Positions 1-8,967 of a DNA stretch of 64,000 bases are shown here, one piece after another (position 1 is the first letter of the stretch; each line of letters starts with the position of its first letter). A program made the translations under genes and the position numbers. The notes under the pieces were generated by a model. That model did not search any database and was not told the DNA's origin. It saw only the letters and a program-made list of their open reading frames with translations. The stretch is from contig NZ_FOIS01000001.1 of NCBI RefSeq assembly GCF_900110455.1, positions 62,001 through 126,000 on the forward strand, written 5' to 3'. Source of the stretch: Natrinema salifodinae (GTDB taxonomy: Archaea; Halobacteriota; Halobacteria; Halobacteriales; Natrialbaceae).

Positions 1-1584
1 GGCATCCCCGGTAAGCAAACGCTCCCGATGAACGAGGCGGTCGCCGACCGGGACGACGTCGAGTTCGTGATGGCGCGCCACGAAACGGTCGTCTCTCACA
101 ACGCGTGGGGGTACGCGGAGTCGAGCGGCGAGATGGCCGCGACCGTCGTCATTCCCGGACCGGGGGATATGAACGCGATGAACGGGCTGAAGAACGCGTT
201 CAACGACTGCACGCCGCTGATCCACATCTCGGTCGAGACGGAGCCCGAGATCCGCGGCGGCGACGGGATCCACGAGACGCCGCCCGACACCTACGACAAC
301 GTCGTCAAGGAGAACATCCTCGTGGAGACACCCCAGAGCACAGTCGCGGAACTCCGGCAGGCGATTCGGATCGCTCGGACTCCGCCGAAGGGGCCGGTCC
401 GAATCGGAATCCCGAAGAATTTCCTGCCGATGGACGTCGAACTCGCCTCGACCGGCGACGCACGTCCCGCGGCCGCTCCGTCTGCCCCCGACCAGGCGGT
501 GTCCGCGGCCGCGTCGCTGCTGGCCGACGCCGAACGCCCCGTCGTCGTCGCGGGCGGCGGCGTCCGATCGGCCGAAGCGCCCGCCGCGCTTCGGGACGTC
601 GCGGAACGCCTTGACGCGCCGGTGGTTACGACGTACAAGGGCAAGGGGACCTTCCCTGAAGACCACCCCTTGTCGGCGGGCGTTCTCTGCGGCGGGTCGA
701 GTACGGAACTGCAGGCGTTGTTGAGTAATGCGGATGCCGCCCTCGGCGTCGGAACCGACTTCGACGCGGTAAGCACGGGCAAGTGGAGCGTCGATCTCCC
801 CGACGACCTCGTCCACGTGTCGCTGGACGCATCCGATATCGGAATCGGGTACGATCCGGCGGTCGGTATTGCGGCGGACGCCGCCCAGACGCTCTCCGCG
901 CTCGCGGACGCGTTGGCGAACCGAGCCGTCCGGAGCGAACCGGGGGCCGAACGCGCGGGGGCAGTCCGCGAGTCCGATCGGGACCGGATCGCGGACCTCC
1001 AGAACACCGACGAGTCGCCACTGCCGTCCGTCGCCGCGCTCGACGCCGTTCGTACCGCAGCCCCGAGGGACGCTATCGTAACGGCCGACGCCGGCGGCTC
1101 TCGCGTGTGGACTGTCGTGACGTTCCCGGTATACGACTGCCGCGACTACGTCAATCCGGGATCGTGGGCGACGATGGGGTCCGGGCTCCCGTCGGCGATC
1201 GGCGCCAAGCTCGCGAATCCCGACCAGCAGGTTCTCACCGTCGTCGGTGACGGTGGACTGATGATGAGCGTCCACGAACTCCACACGCTCGTCGCGGAGG
1301 ACATCGACGTCACCGTCGTCGTTCTCAACAACAGTGACTACGCGATCATCTCCGAAGAGGCGGAGCGAAACTATCGACTCCCCACGAGCGAGTACGGCTG
1401 GACCGACGCGCCGCTGGACTTCCAAACCATCGCTGACGGGATCGGCCTGGCGTCTCAGTACGCCGAAACGCCCGCAGAACTCGAAGCGGCCGTCACTGAC
1501 GCCCTCGAGAGCGACGGACCGACGCTCGTCGAAGTACCGACCGATCCCGCGGAACCCCAGGCCGGCGTCAGGATGACGGAGTGA
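1..1584 (+). CDS. ThDP-dependent acetolactate synthase-like enzyme, 5' end outside window
   Basis: The reading frame is open to base 1, and the residues before the first ATG at position 28 (GIPGKQTLPM) continue the N-terminal pyrimidine domain, so the true start lies upstream. The visible 527 residues have the usual PYR / central / PP layout. An HE pair near residue 28 supplies the likely catalytic Glu, and a VVGDGG...LNN ThDP-Mg motif spans about residues 415-444. The family covers acetolactate synthase, benzoylformate decarboxylase, sulfoacetaldehyde acetyltransferase and others, which cannot be separated here. No regulatory small subunit follows, and the next genes are sugar-acid dehydratases, so a catabolic carboligase or 2-oxoacid decarboxylase is likelier than branched-chain biosynthesis. 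The substrate is unknown. Confidence 0.85.
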   Translation, partial: GIPGKQTLPMNEAVADRDDVEFVMARHETVVSHNAWGYAESSGEMAATVVIPGPGDMNAMNGLKNAFNDCTPLIHISVETEPEIRGGDGIHETPPDTYDNVVKENILVETPQSTVAELRQAIRIARTPPKGPVRIGIPKNFLPMDVELASTGDARPAAAPSAPDQAVSAAASLLADAERPVVVAGGGVRSAEAPAALRDVAERLDAPVVTTYKGKGTFPEDHPLSAGVLCGGSSTELQALLSNADAALGVGTDFDAVSTGKWSVDLPDDLVHVSLDASDIGIGYDPAVGIAADAAQTLSALADALANRAVRSEPGAERAGAVRESDRDRIADLQNTDESPLPSVAALDAVRTAAPRDAIVTADAGGSRVWTVVTFPVYDCRDYVNPGSWATMGSGLPSAIGAKLANPDQQVLTVVGDGGLMMSVHELHTLVAEDIDVTVVVLNNSDYAIISEEAERNYRLPTSEYGWTDAPLDFQTIADGIGLASQYAETPAELEAAVTDALESDGPTLVEVPTDPAEPQAGVRMTE

Positions 1585-2090
1585 CGATGCGGGTCGCAAG
1601 CGCCCGAGTGCGTGACCGAAACCGCAGTCGACCGGTTCGTTACGGACGGCCACACCACCGGCTAGTCGATCCGTACCGCCGGCAGTCGCTGGCCGCGAAG
1701 CGCACGATCAGAGCATCGATTCCGGTTCTCGATCACGGTCTCTGCCGTGTCCGCGGCCGCGAACAGGTATGAGTACCCTCAGACGCCCGGACGGCGGTCA
1801 AGCCGCTCCGCAGAGAAGCGGTTCGGCCCGATTCAGTTCCCCGTGAGGGAACGACCGGTCGCTCCCCCATTTTGCTCGGCGGCACCGCGGATTACGACTT
1901 CACGAGGCCGTCGCCTGCGATACGATCGCTATCCGTCAGCGATGCCGAGAAACGGCCACAACGGACGACTTCGGCCTGAAACGGCGGTTCCATTCGAACG
2001 GTGCTTCGGTTCCCCAGGACCGAACGAATCGATTCGTACCGCGGACCGAACGCGTCCATGCGCATTAATTTCCTCACTAAGCGGTATAGA

Positions 2091-2110
2091 TTACTTTCGT
2101 ACGGTTGTAA
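2091..2110. promoter_or_regulatory. Dyad operator candidate, site 1
   Basis: The site reads TTAC-TTTC-GTAC-GGTT-GTAA. Its outer arms TTAC/GTAA and its centre GTAC are symmetric. It is the first of seven such sites in the window. Its centre lies 42 bp, about four helical turns, from site 2, so two dimers could bind on the same DNA face. The likely target is the enolase-superfamily gene at 2315. Confidence 0.6.
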
Positions 2111-2132
2111 ACAACGGCTCCGATGGGAGTCA

Positions 2133-2152
2133 TTACGTACATACGGCTGTAA
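2133..2152. promoter_or_regulatory. Dyad operator candidate, site 2
   Basis: The site reads TTAC-GTAC-ATAC-GGCT-GTAA. It ends 162 bp before the ATG at 2315 and sits 42 bp centre to centre from site 1. The right half (TACGG, one base, TGTAAA) is nearly identical to site 1, so copy similarity extends beyond the symmetric positions. Confidence 0.6.
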
Positions 2153-2201
2153 ATTGTCCCGGCCGATCCGAACACTTGAACGGCATGCGAACGAGCGTCC
2201 T

Positions 2202-2218
2202 GTTCCCGCTTGGGGAAC
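2202..2218. promoter_or_regulatory. GTTCCC-N5-GGGAAC palindrome
   Basis: A perfect 6-bp inverted repeat with a 5-base spacer, equivalent to GTTYC-N7-GRAAC. It lies about 68 bp centre to centre downstream of operator site 2. Related palindromes follow the same dyad at 15947, 43758 and 62993. It could bind a second regulator or a second domain of the same complex. Confidence 0.4.
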
Positions 2219-2314
2219 GATATTTCTCGCACCGCGAACGACGTCGGTCGCCGTGATCGGTACTGTGTTTCTGTCCCCAATACAAAGATATTAGATACCA
2301 CATGGCATAGATAC

Positions 2315-3487
2315 ATGTCAATGTCTCCGACCATCACGCGCATCGAATCGATCGAATTCGCGTACGAACTGCCGGACGTCGGATACAGTCCGAACGGGTT
2401 CAGCGTCGTTTACGAACCCGGTGCCACAACGGAACGGCGATTGTTCGCCCTCCGTATTCACACCGACACCGGCGTCACCGGCGAATACGTCGGCGGGAAC
2501 TCCCCCGCGGCCGCACAGATCAATATGATCGCGGAGTACCTGATCGGGAAGAATCCACTCGAGCGCGAACGCCACTGGAGCGCGATGAAACGCGCCCTCC
2601 GGAAGTACGACTGGATGGGTCTGGGCCCTCTCGACATCGCCCTCTGGGACTTCGCCGGGAAATACCGCGACGCGCCGATCCACGAACTCCTCGGAACGTA
2701 CCGCGAGTCGTTCCCCGCCTACGCCTCGACCTACCAGGGCGACAAGAACGGAGGGCTGGACTCTCCGGACGCGTTCGCCGACTTCGCAGAGGAGTGTCTC
2801 GAGATGGGGTACCCGGCGTTCAAGATCCACGACTGGGGCGGCGACTGGACCGACCCCGAGGAGACCGCCGAGACCGTCCGGACGGTCGGCGACCGCGTCG
2901 GCGACCGGATGGACCTGATGCTCGACCCCGCCTGCGAGCCGGCAACCTTCGCCGACGCGCTGAAAATGGGCCGCGCCTGCGACGACGCCGAATTCCTCTG
3001 GTACGAGGATCCGTACCGCGACGGCGGCGTCTCTCAACACGCCCATCGAAAACTCAGACAGCGGATCGATACGCCGCTACTCCAGACGGAACACGTCCGC
3101 GGACTCGAACCCCACACGGACTTCATCTCGGCGGAGGCGACCGATTTCGTCCGCGCGGACCCGGAGTACGACGGTGGCATCACCGGGGCGATGAAGATCG
3201 CCCACGTCGCCGAGGGGTTCGGCCTGGACGTGGAGTACCACGCACCGGGGCCGGCCCACCGACACTGCCTGGCGGCGACGCGGAACAGCAACTACTACGA
3301 GATAGCGCTCGTCCACCCGGACTGTCCGAACACCCAGCCGCCGGTGTACGCGGACGACTACTCCGACATGCTCGACGCGATCGACGACGAGGGTCACGTC
3401 AGCGTCCCGGACGGGCCGGGATTGGGCGTCGAGTACGACTGGGCGGAGATCCAAGAGCGCGAGACCGGCCGTCGCGTATACGAGTGA
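2315..3487 (+). CDS. Enolase-superfamily (mandelate racemase/muconate lactonizing) sugar-acid dehydratase-like protein
   Basis: A 390-residue protein with an N-terminal capping domain and a C-terminal TIM barrel. Likely metal ligands are Asp204 (LMLD), Glu231 (WYED) and Glu259 (QTEH). The second-strand motif is K170-x-H172 instead of the common K-x-K, and His309 (EYHAPG) lies at the end of the barrel. Members abstract a proton alpha to a carboxylate, commonly dehydrating aldonates or aldarates. The frame is open further upstream, but the start at 2315 (or 2321) is preferred because AT-rich DNA lies about 27 bp before it and homology-like sequence begins there. The next gene is a UxuA-like dehydratase 132 bp downstream, which supports acid-sugar catabolism. 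Two dyad operators lie upstream. The exact substrate cannot be assigned. Confidence 0.85.
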   Translation: MSMSPTITRIESIEFAYELPDVGYSPNGFSVVYEPGATTERRLFALRIHTDTGVTGEYVGGNSPAAAQINMIAEYLIGKNPLERERHWSAMKRALRKYDWMGLGPLDIALWDFAGKYRDAPIHELLGTYRESFPAYASTYQGDKNGGLDSPDAFADFAEECLEMGYPAFKIHDWGGDWTDPEETAETVRTVGDRVGDRMDLMLDPACEPATFADALKMGRACDDAEFLWYEDPYRDGGVSQHAHRKLRQRIDTPLLQTEHVRGLEPHTDFISAEATDFVRADPEYDGGITGAMKIAHVAEGFGLDVEYHAPGPAHRHCLAATRNSNYYEIALVHPDCPNTQPPVYADDYSDMLDAIDDEGHVSVPDGPGLGVEYDWAEIQERETGRRVYE

Positions 3488-3619
3488 CCCGTCGGCCAGG
3501 CGCGAGCGGGTCGTCGCCAACTCGCGACTGACAGATTGAACACTGCGTCAGGGCATCCGATCGGCACCACGTCCCTGCAGCGCCGGAATATCTTAGTTGG
3601 TGGACCGAAGAGATGGGAT

Positions 3620-4693
3620 ATGGCCAATCGCAGTGATACGTATGACGTTCGAGTCGGCGTTCGCACGCGCTCGCTCTCGGACTCGCGACTACAGTACGTT
3701 CGGCAGCTGGGCGCGACCGACGTCTTCGTCGATCACGCCGACACGGAGGAGGAACCGGACGAGTTCAACGACCGCGACGGCACCGACACCATCGCGGTCG
3801 GCCCCGACCACATCCCCTCCGTCGCGGAACTCACTGCCGCGCAAGCACGGGTCGCAGACGCCGGTCTGTCGCTGACCGGTATCCATTCGCTTCCGTACTC
3901 GATGTACGGCGACATCATGTTCGGTCGCGACGGCGCGGACGAAGCGCTCGATCGGATCACGACCCTGATCGAGAACCTCGGGACGGCTGGCGTTCCGATT
4001 CTGGGCTATCAGTGGAATCCCCGAAGCGTCGTCCCGATGCGAACGACGCCGGTCGAAACCCGGGGTGGGGCGGAGGCGACCGCGTTCGAATTCGACGAAC
4101 TCGACGATCCGCACGCCCTCGCGCCGGATCTCGATCGGGAGTACACCGAAGAAGAGTTCTGGGAGAATTATCGGTCCTTCCTCGAGACGGTGCTTCCGGT
4201 CGCGGAACGGGCCGGCGTCGAACTCGCGCTCCATCCGGCCGATCCGCCGGTCCTCGAGTCGCTCGGCGGGATCCCTCGCCTGTTCAGGAACGTCGAGAAC
4301 TTCGAAAAGGCGATGGCCCTCGTTCCGAGCGACAACCACGGACTGAAGCTCTGTCTCGGGTGCTTCTCCCAGATGGGGGAAGACGTGACCGAGGTGATCC
4401 GTCGATTCGGCGCGGACGACGATATCGTCTTCGTTCACTTCCGCGACGTCGTCGGCACGGTCCCCGAGTTCCACGAGACCTTCGTCGACAACGGGAACTT
4501 CGTTCCCGCCGAGGCGGTTCGAGCGCTTCGGGACGTCGGATTCGAGGGCGCGGTCATTCCCGATCACGTCCCGAAGATGGTCGACGACGACGACTGGAGA
4601 CACCGCGGTCGCGGCTTCACCGTCGGCTACCTCCGCGGCGTCATCGACACGGTCCGTACCGAACGCTCCGCACACCCGATCGAGGTCGAGTAG
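3620..4693 (+). CDS. Mannonate dehydratase (UxuA)-like TIM-barrel enzyme
   Basis: A 357-residue protein resembling the D-mannonate dehydratase/xylose isomerase-like superfamily. Family-like segments are GYQWNPRS, a long acidic YTEEEFWENY helix, CLGCFSQMGEDV with a candidate Cys metal ligand, and HFRDVVGTVPEFHETF with His residues. UxuA uses a divalent metal to convert D-mannonate to 2-keto-3-deoxygluconate. The start at 3620 (MANRSD) is chosen because upstream in-frame sequence looks non-coding. The gene sits between two enolase-superfamily genes on the same strand, so all three may process related aldonic or uronic acids. A sugar-phosphate isomerase-type activity remains possible. Confidence 0.8.
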   Translation: MANRSDTYDVRVGVRTRSLSDSRLQYVRQLGATDVFVDHADTEEEPDEFNDRDGTDTIAVGPDHIPSVAELTAAQARVADAGLSLTGIHSLPYSMYGDIMFGRDGADEALDRITTLIENLGTAGVPILGYQWNPRSVVPMRTTPVETRGGAEATAFEFDELDDPHALAPDLDREYTEEEFWENYRSFLETVLPVAERAGVELALHPADPPVLESLGGIPRLFRNVENFEKAMALVPSDNHGLKLCLGCFSQMGEDVTEVIRRFGADDDIVFVHFRDVVGTVPEFHETFVDNGNFVPAEAVRALRDVGFEGAVIPDHVPKMVDDDDWRHRGRGFTVGYLRGVIDTVRTERSAHPIEVE

Positions 4694-5066
4694 GAACCCC
4701 ATCGCTTTCGCCAGGCGCGGAACACAGCCGAGTGAACGGACTCGCAGAGTCATAGTAGCGGGCCGATAGTTCGGTCGAACGGCGACCGCGAACGCTACCG
4801 TGCGGATCGGCATTCGATGAGTCCAGTAGTTGACAACCGGCGTTTCTAATTACTCGTCTCACCGGTGCCGGTACGTATGCGCTGCCCTGTTGGGACGACC
4901 ACGATCGGCCCGTTCGAGTCTCTCGTTCTCGCGTCCCGATTGCGGTCGCGCGCCCCCGCAGGCGCCGACCGATAGCCACACGTCCTGGCGGCGATCAGAG
5001 GGAAGATAGTGGGTGTTGGTGGCAGTGACCACAATTATTTAATACATGAAAGAAGATAGCCCGCAC
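4694..5066. other. 373-bp intergenic segment with promoter
   Basis: No gene is seen. The only recognisable element is the TATA-like run at 5035-5044 placed for the gene at 5067. No copy of the dyad operator was found here. Confidence 0.5.
5035..5044 (+). promoter_or_regulatory. TATA box deciding the start at 5067
   Basis: The AT run TTATTTAATA is centred about 27 bp before the ATG at 5067 and directly abuts an in-frame ATG at 5046. Archaeal TATA boxes sit about 25-30 bp before the transcript start, so the transcript would begin at or near 5067 and the earlier ATG would not be transcribed. Confidence 0.65.
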
Positions 5067-6311
5067 ATGGACATCGCTAGTGTTCATGGGTACGCACTGT
5101 CTTCGCCGATCGATCCGCCACAGGATCGCCCGTTTCACGGCGGAACGCGGCGGCTGAACAAGCGGGACGTGGTCCTCGTCGTCGTCGAAACTAAGGACGG
5201 AAGCCAGGGATTCGCCACGGCGGGTGCGAGCAGTTCCGCGATGCGCGAGTACTTCGAGGGCGATTCGCAGGGCACCTTCGCCGACGTGGTCGACGAGACC
5301 GTCGCCGACGCGCTCGCGGGCACGACGATCGACGAACCGACCGACGCTCACGATCTGATCGCCGATACGGATCTCCCGGCTCGCCTTCGAACCGAGGCCG
5401 TCTCCGCGCTCGACGTCGCGCTCTGGGACCTTCGCGGGAAAGAACTCGGCGCACCCGTTTACGAACTGCTCGCCGACGAGTACGGGACCGAGCCGACCAG
5501 CAAGATGCCCCTCTACGCCAGCGGCGGGATGTACATGGAACCCGAGGGGTACGTAGAGCAGGCTGAAGTGCTCGAAGCGGAGGGGTTCTTTGGCTACAAG
5601 TATCGCCCCGGTATCGGACCCGAGGGGGACCGGCGAACGGTCGAGTTGCTCGCCGACGCGACCGACGAGATGGAGTTCATGCTCGACGTCCATACGTGGT
5701 GGAAGCTCCGCGACTCGTACGGGACCGGTACCGTTCAGGAACTCGTCGAGCACGCGGCCGACGCGGGCGCGTTTTGGATCGAAGAGCCGGTCGAACCGGA
5801 CGACCACGAGGGGTACGCCGCGCTGTCGAAGACCGGCGCCCCGCTGGCTGGCGGCGAGAGCAAGGAGGCGCCGTCGGACCTGGTCGCGCTGGGCGAGACC
5901 GGTGCCGTCGATTTCCTCCAAGGCGACGTCCGCCACCACGAGGGGTTCTCGGGCTGTCGGCCCGCCATCGAGTTTTGCACCGGTCGCGGCGTCGAGTTCG
6001 TTCCGCACAACTTCGGTACGTGGCTCGGACTGATCGCGAACGCACATCTGGTTTCCGCGGCGCCCGAAGTGCGCCTGCTCGAGTACCCAGTGTTCGAGGA
6101 CGATCCGATGATCGCCGGGGAACCCGATCCTGGGATGTATCCGTTCGACCTAGCCTTCGACATCATCGAAGGAGAACCGGCCATCGACGACGGGACGCTG
6201 ACGGTCCCAGACGGTCCCGGTCTCGGTGTCGACGTGGATCTCGACGTCATTTCGGAGTACCCGTTCGTCGACGGACCATGGACGGAGTTCAACTACGAGG
6301 ACGAGACGTAG
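5067..6311 (+). CDS. Enolase-superfamily acid-sugar dehydratase-like protein
   Basis: A 414-residue enolase-superfamily protein. Catalytic-site candidates are K178-Y-R180 on the second strand, D207-V-H209, Glu240 in WIEEP, Glu264 in GGES and His314 in PHNFG. The D-x-H and P-H pattern is seen in acid-sugar dehydratases of the mandelate racemase subgroup. The substrate is unknown. The start at 5067 (MDIAS) is preferred over the ATG at 5046 because the TATA box fits only the former. It is distinct in sequence from the enolase-superfamily protein at 2315, which has K-x-H, so the two probably act on different stereoisomers. About 1 kb without genes follows. Confidence 0.85.
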   Translation: MDIASVHGYALSSPIDPPQDRPFHGGTRRLNKRDVVLVVVETKDGSQGFATAGASSSAMREYFEGDSQGTFADVVDETVADALAGTTIDEPTDAHDLIADTDLPARLRTEAVSALDVALWDLRGKELGAPVYELLADEYGTEPTSKMPLYASGGMYMEPEGYVEQAEVLEAEGFFGYKYRPGIGPEGDRRTVELLADATDEMEFMLDVHTWWKLRDSYGTGTVQELVEHAADAGAFWIEEPVEPDDHEGYAALSKTGAPLAGGESKEAPSDLVALGETGAVDFLQGDVRHHEGFSGCRPAIEFCTGRGVEFVPHNFGTWLGLIANAHLVSAAPEVRLLEYPVFEDDPMIAGEPDPGMYPFDLAFDIIEGEPAIDDGTLTVPDGPGLGVDVDLDVISEYPFVDGPWTEFNYEDET

Positions 6312-7343
6312 AGCGGACAACGCGCCGATCACGGAAGCGCTCGGTCACACCGTTTCGGGGATCCGTCCCGCGCCGTCAGCAGAGCCCGGTCCATAGCCAC
6401 CTCCCAACCCTCGAAGAACGGGAAATCATCGGCCAGGAAGAGGACGGATACCGCCAGAAACTACAGCTTTTAGACATGGCAAATGGGATCCAGAACTAGA
6501 CTAGCAACTACGATGCATCATCGATCCCGCTGACAATCACGAGTGATCACCTACGGAACCGTCACCGGGGTGGTCGTCGGACCGGGATCATCGAGAGGCT
6601 TGCCCGATCGCCGTAATAGACGAGTTGAGCGACGACCGTATCACGGCCTATTTGCACTGCGAGTGAACCGATACCGGTCGATTTCGCACTCGTCAGACGC
6701 ATCGAGGTTCGTAACCGACGATTCGAGAACCGACGTCCGCATTCTCGGGCTCGGTCAGTAATCACGTCCGAACGTACACCGTCCCGAACCGGGAACGGGT
6801 CGAATAACGGCGCGGATACAACCTGCATTACGCTGTCGGGATCGGCTCGCAACACCCACACTACCCTGATCGCCCTACATGATATAAAATAGATATGTTA
6901 TAGTTCCCATTCGAAACCATACTATTTCCCAATACACCGATTTAGTAGCCGCTGTCCGGAGATGCAGTATTCCTAGATCCTGGATTTTCGGATTGATGGC
7001 GCAATTAATGGCGGTGTTAGATTTCTTCTCACCTTGATTATTTATCGAAATTGTTTACGGATATGATTGTGGGTTTCCCCCACTAGAAATATGCTCGAAA
7101 TAGGGCTTATAAACGGGTATGGCGGGACTAACAGGAGAAATAACCAATCGAGAACCGAAAATCGATCGATCCAATCGGTGACCGATCTATCAGTTTCACA
7201 ATCTACATGCTATTCTGGTATGAACGAGGATTAGAAGTGCCTTCGTTAACGAATCCGGCGATCACCGGACGACACCGACGCCGGAACGGAATCGAACGGG
7301 CCTGGCCGCGACGGACGAGCGGAGACGGAGAGAAGTGGGCCGG
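6312..7343. other. Gene-poor 1.0-kb region
   Basis: No intact gene is seen. A short coding-like tail ends at 6499 (see separate entry). The stretch 6880-7230 is markedly AT-rich for this genome. It contains a GTTTAC half-site near 7052, but not a full dyad, and no clear TATA/ATG pairing. It separates plus-strand genes from a minus-strand transporter that ends at 7344. Confidence 0.5.
6398..6499 (+). other. Possible decayed C-terminal gene fragment
   Basis: One frame reads a Glu/Gln/Lys-rich helical segment (LPTLEEREIIGQEEDGY, then RQKLQLLDMANGIQN) before a stop at 6497-6499. This composition fits real haloarchaeal coding sequence better than the Arg-rich shadow frames around it. There is no start codon or promoter in phase. 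It may be the remnant of a lost gene, and I do not recognise the family. Confidence 0.25.
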
Positions 7344-8786
7344 TCAGTAGAAGACGCTAAACAGCCCGAACTGGATCGGGAGCAAGAGCAGGATTGTCGC
7401 GGCCGAGCACGCGACCGTCGTAAGGATCAGCTCCCGCGTCTCGATGTCCCCCTCGTTCAGGATGACGATGAGGACCGCCGACTGGTAGGGGAAGAAGTAC
7501 GAACTCAGCGCCATCGTCTCCGCCAGCAATACCGGGGTGAACGGCAGCCCCGCGGCGTCGATGTACGGGATTAGGACCGGCGTCAGGACGCTTGCGACGG
7601 CCAGGCCTTCCATCAGGAACGTGAGTGCGAAGGTGATGAAGAAGACGGACGCGAGGATCACCGCGAGCGGCGCGCCGGTCGGGATCAACTCGAGCAGGTA
7701 CGTCGCCGCGGTGTCGGTAAAGCCGGTCTCGGTCAGGCCGTCGCCGATCGCGAACACGGCGGCGATGAAAAACAGGATCGAGAAGTCGACCTCGCCGCCG
7801 ACGGTCTCGAAGTCGACGACGCCGACCTCGGGGAGGAACGCGAGGACGACGACGACCACCGCGCCGATCACCGGGTGGAAGCCGTGGACGAAGTCCGTCG
7901 CCCAGATCGCCGCGCCGACGAGGAGGAAGGCGAGCATCCGCCGTTCGGCGGCGCCGGTGTCGATTCCGGCTCCTGTTCCGGTGTCGGTACCAGCGTCGGT
8001 GCCGTCGGTCCGCCCGCCGTCCGTATCGGGGACCTCGAACGCCGAGTCAACCGGCGGTCGAAAGAGGAGATAGACGATGCCGACGACCAGCACCACGCGC
8101 ACCAGGCCCATGACCGGATACATGTGGAGCCACCACTCGGACCACGAGATGGTGTGGCCGGCGATCGATTGACCGAACCCCGAGATGATAATGTTGGGGA
8201 GATCCGCGGTCAGAATCCCCGACGAGCCGTAGAATGTCGCGAACAGCGGGCCGAGGTAGAGTCCGACACGGGCCTCCCGCGAGTCGAACAGCGAGCCGAG
8301 TTCCCGGAGGATCGGCGCGAGCGCGAGGATGCGAACCAGCGCCGAGGGAACGAGAAAGGCGAGTACGTGGGCGCCGATCGCGAGCGCGAGCAACAGCCGC
8401 CGATACGTGCGGCGCGAGTCGGCTTCGATCGGGTCGCCGATGCTTCTGGTCGCGATCACCCGGCCGGCCGCGTTCGCCAGGCCGCTCTGGCGCGTCGCCT
8501 CGCCCATCAGGAGCCCGAACCCGATGAGCCAGGTCGCCGGCTTCTGGAACCCGACGAGCGCCAGGTCCGTCGAGAAGGTGACGGCGATCAGGCCGAGACC
8601 GATCAAGCCCGTGTACGAGGGCGCTACGGGTGTCAGCACCCAGAGGACGATACAGAAGAGCGTGATCGAGAGCATCGTTCCCACCGCGGACGGGACCGTT
8701 AGCCAGGTCGCGACGGCGACGACGGCGGCGAGGGGGAACGCCACCGCCGGGGACCGAAGCGTCTCGATCGCTTCCGATCGGTTCAT
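7344..8786 (-). CDS. DASS/SLC13-type sodium:anion symporter-like membrane protein
   Basis: A 480-residue polytopic membrane protein with about 11-12 hydrophobic helices and a hydrophilic acidic loop around residues 245-275. Overall layout resembles the divalent anion:sodium symporter family (citrate, dicarboxylate or sulfate carriers), with GFQKPATWLIGFGLLMGEA near the N-terminus and FYGSSGILTADLPN mid-protein. The start at 8786 is an ATG with a TATA-like run (minus strand CTTTATTGTA, 8806-8816) about 27 bp upstream; the in-frame codon further upstream is only TTG. The next minus-strand gene (8968-10305) encodes an acyl-CoA synthetase subunit, which fits uptake of an organic acid. Its substrate is not determinable. 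Confidence 0.8.
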   Translation of the reverse strand: MNRSEAIETLRSPAVAFPLAAVVAVATWLTVPSAVGTMLSITLFCIVLWVLTPVAPSYTGLIGLGLIAVTFSTDLALVGFQKPATWLIGFGLLMGEATRQSGLANAAGRVIATRSIGDPIEADSRRTYRRLLLALAIGAHVLAFLVPSALVRILALAPILRELGSLFDSREARVGLYLGPLFATFYGSSGILTADLPNIIISGFGQSIAGHTISWSEWWLHMYPVMGLVRVVLVVGIVYLLFRPPVDSAFEVPDTDGGRTDGTDAGTDTGTGAGIDTGAAERRMLAFLLVGAAIWATDFVHGFHPVIGAVVVVVLAFLPEVGVVDFETVGGEVDFSILFFIAAVFAIGDGLTETGFTDTAATYLLELIPTGAPLAVILASVFFITFALTFLMEGLAVASVLTPVLIPYIDAAGLPFTPVLLAETMALSSYFFPYQSAVLIVILNEGDIETRELILTTVACSAATILLLLPIQFGLFSVFY

Positions 8787-8967
8787 TGCTCCCAACTCGG
8801 GAACTCTACAATAAAGGTGTCGTGGTTCCGGAATCTCCGGATCGGTGAGTCGATTCCCGGCCGGTTCGTGGGCGGTTGGCAGCCGCTCCCAGTGGGTCTC
8901 GCACGGTTTTCGGACCGTCGCCGGCCGATGGTCGACGGCCGGTCGTCGCCGCGTTGACGCCGCGTCG

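Larger units (their letters stand above)
1585..2314. other. Gene-free 730-bp regulatory region with paired dyads
   Basis: No convincing coding frame is seen; the open frames here lack haloarchaeal amino-acid bias. The region holds two copies of the TTAC-N4-RTAY-N4-GTAA dyad (2091-2110 and 2133-2152), a GTTCCC/GGGAAC palindrome (2202-2218), and an AT-rich patch near 2279-2293 that can act as TATA box for the gene at 2315. Confidence 0.6.

Noticed and set aside
7040-7080. Eighth copy of the dyad near the GTTTAC at 7052
   Set aside because: Only one arm is present; at the required distance the sequence reads GGGT in place of GTAA.
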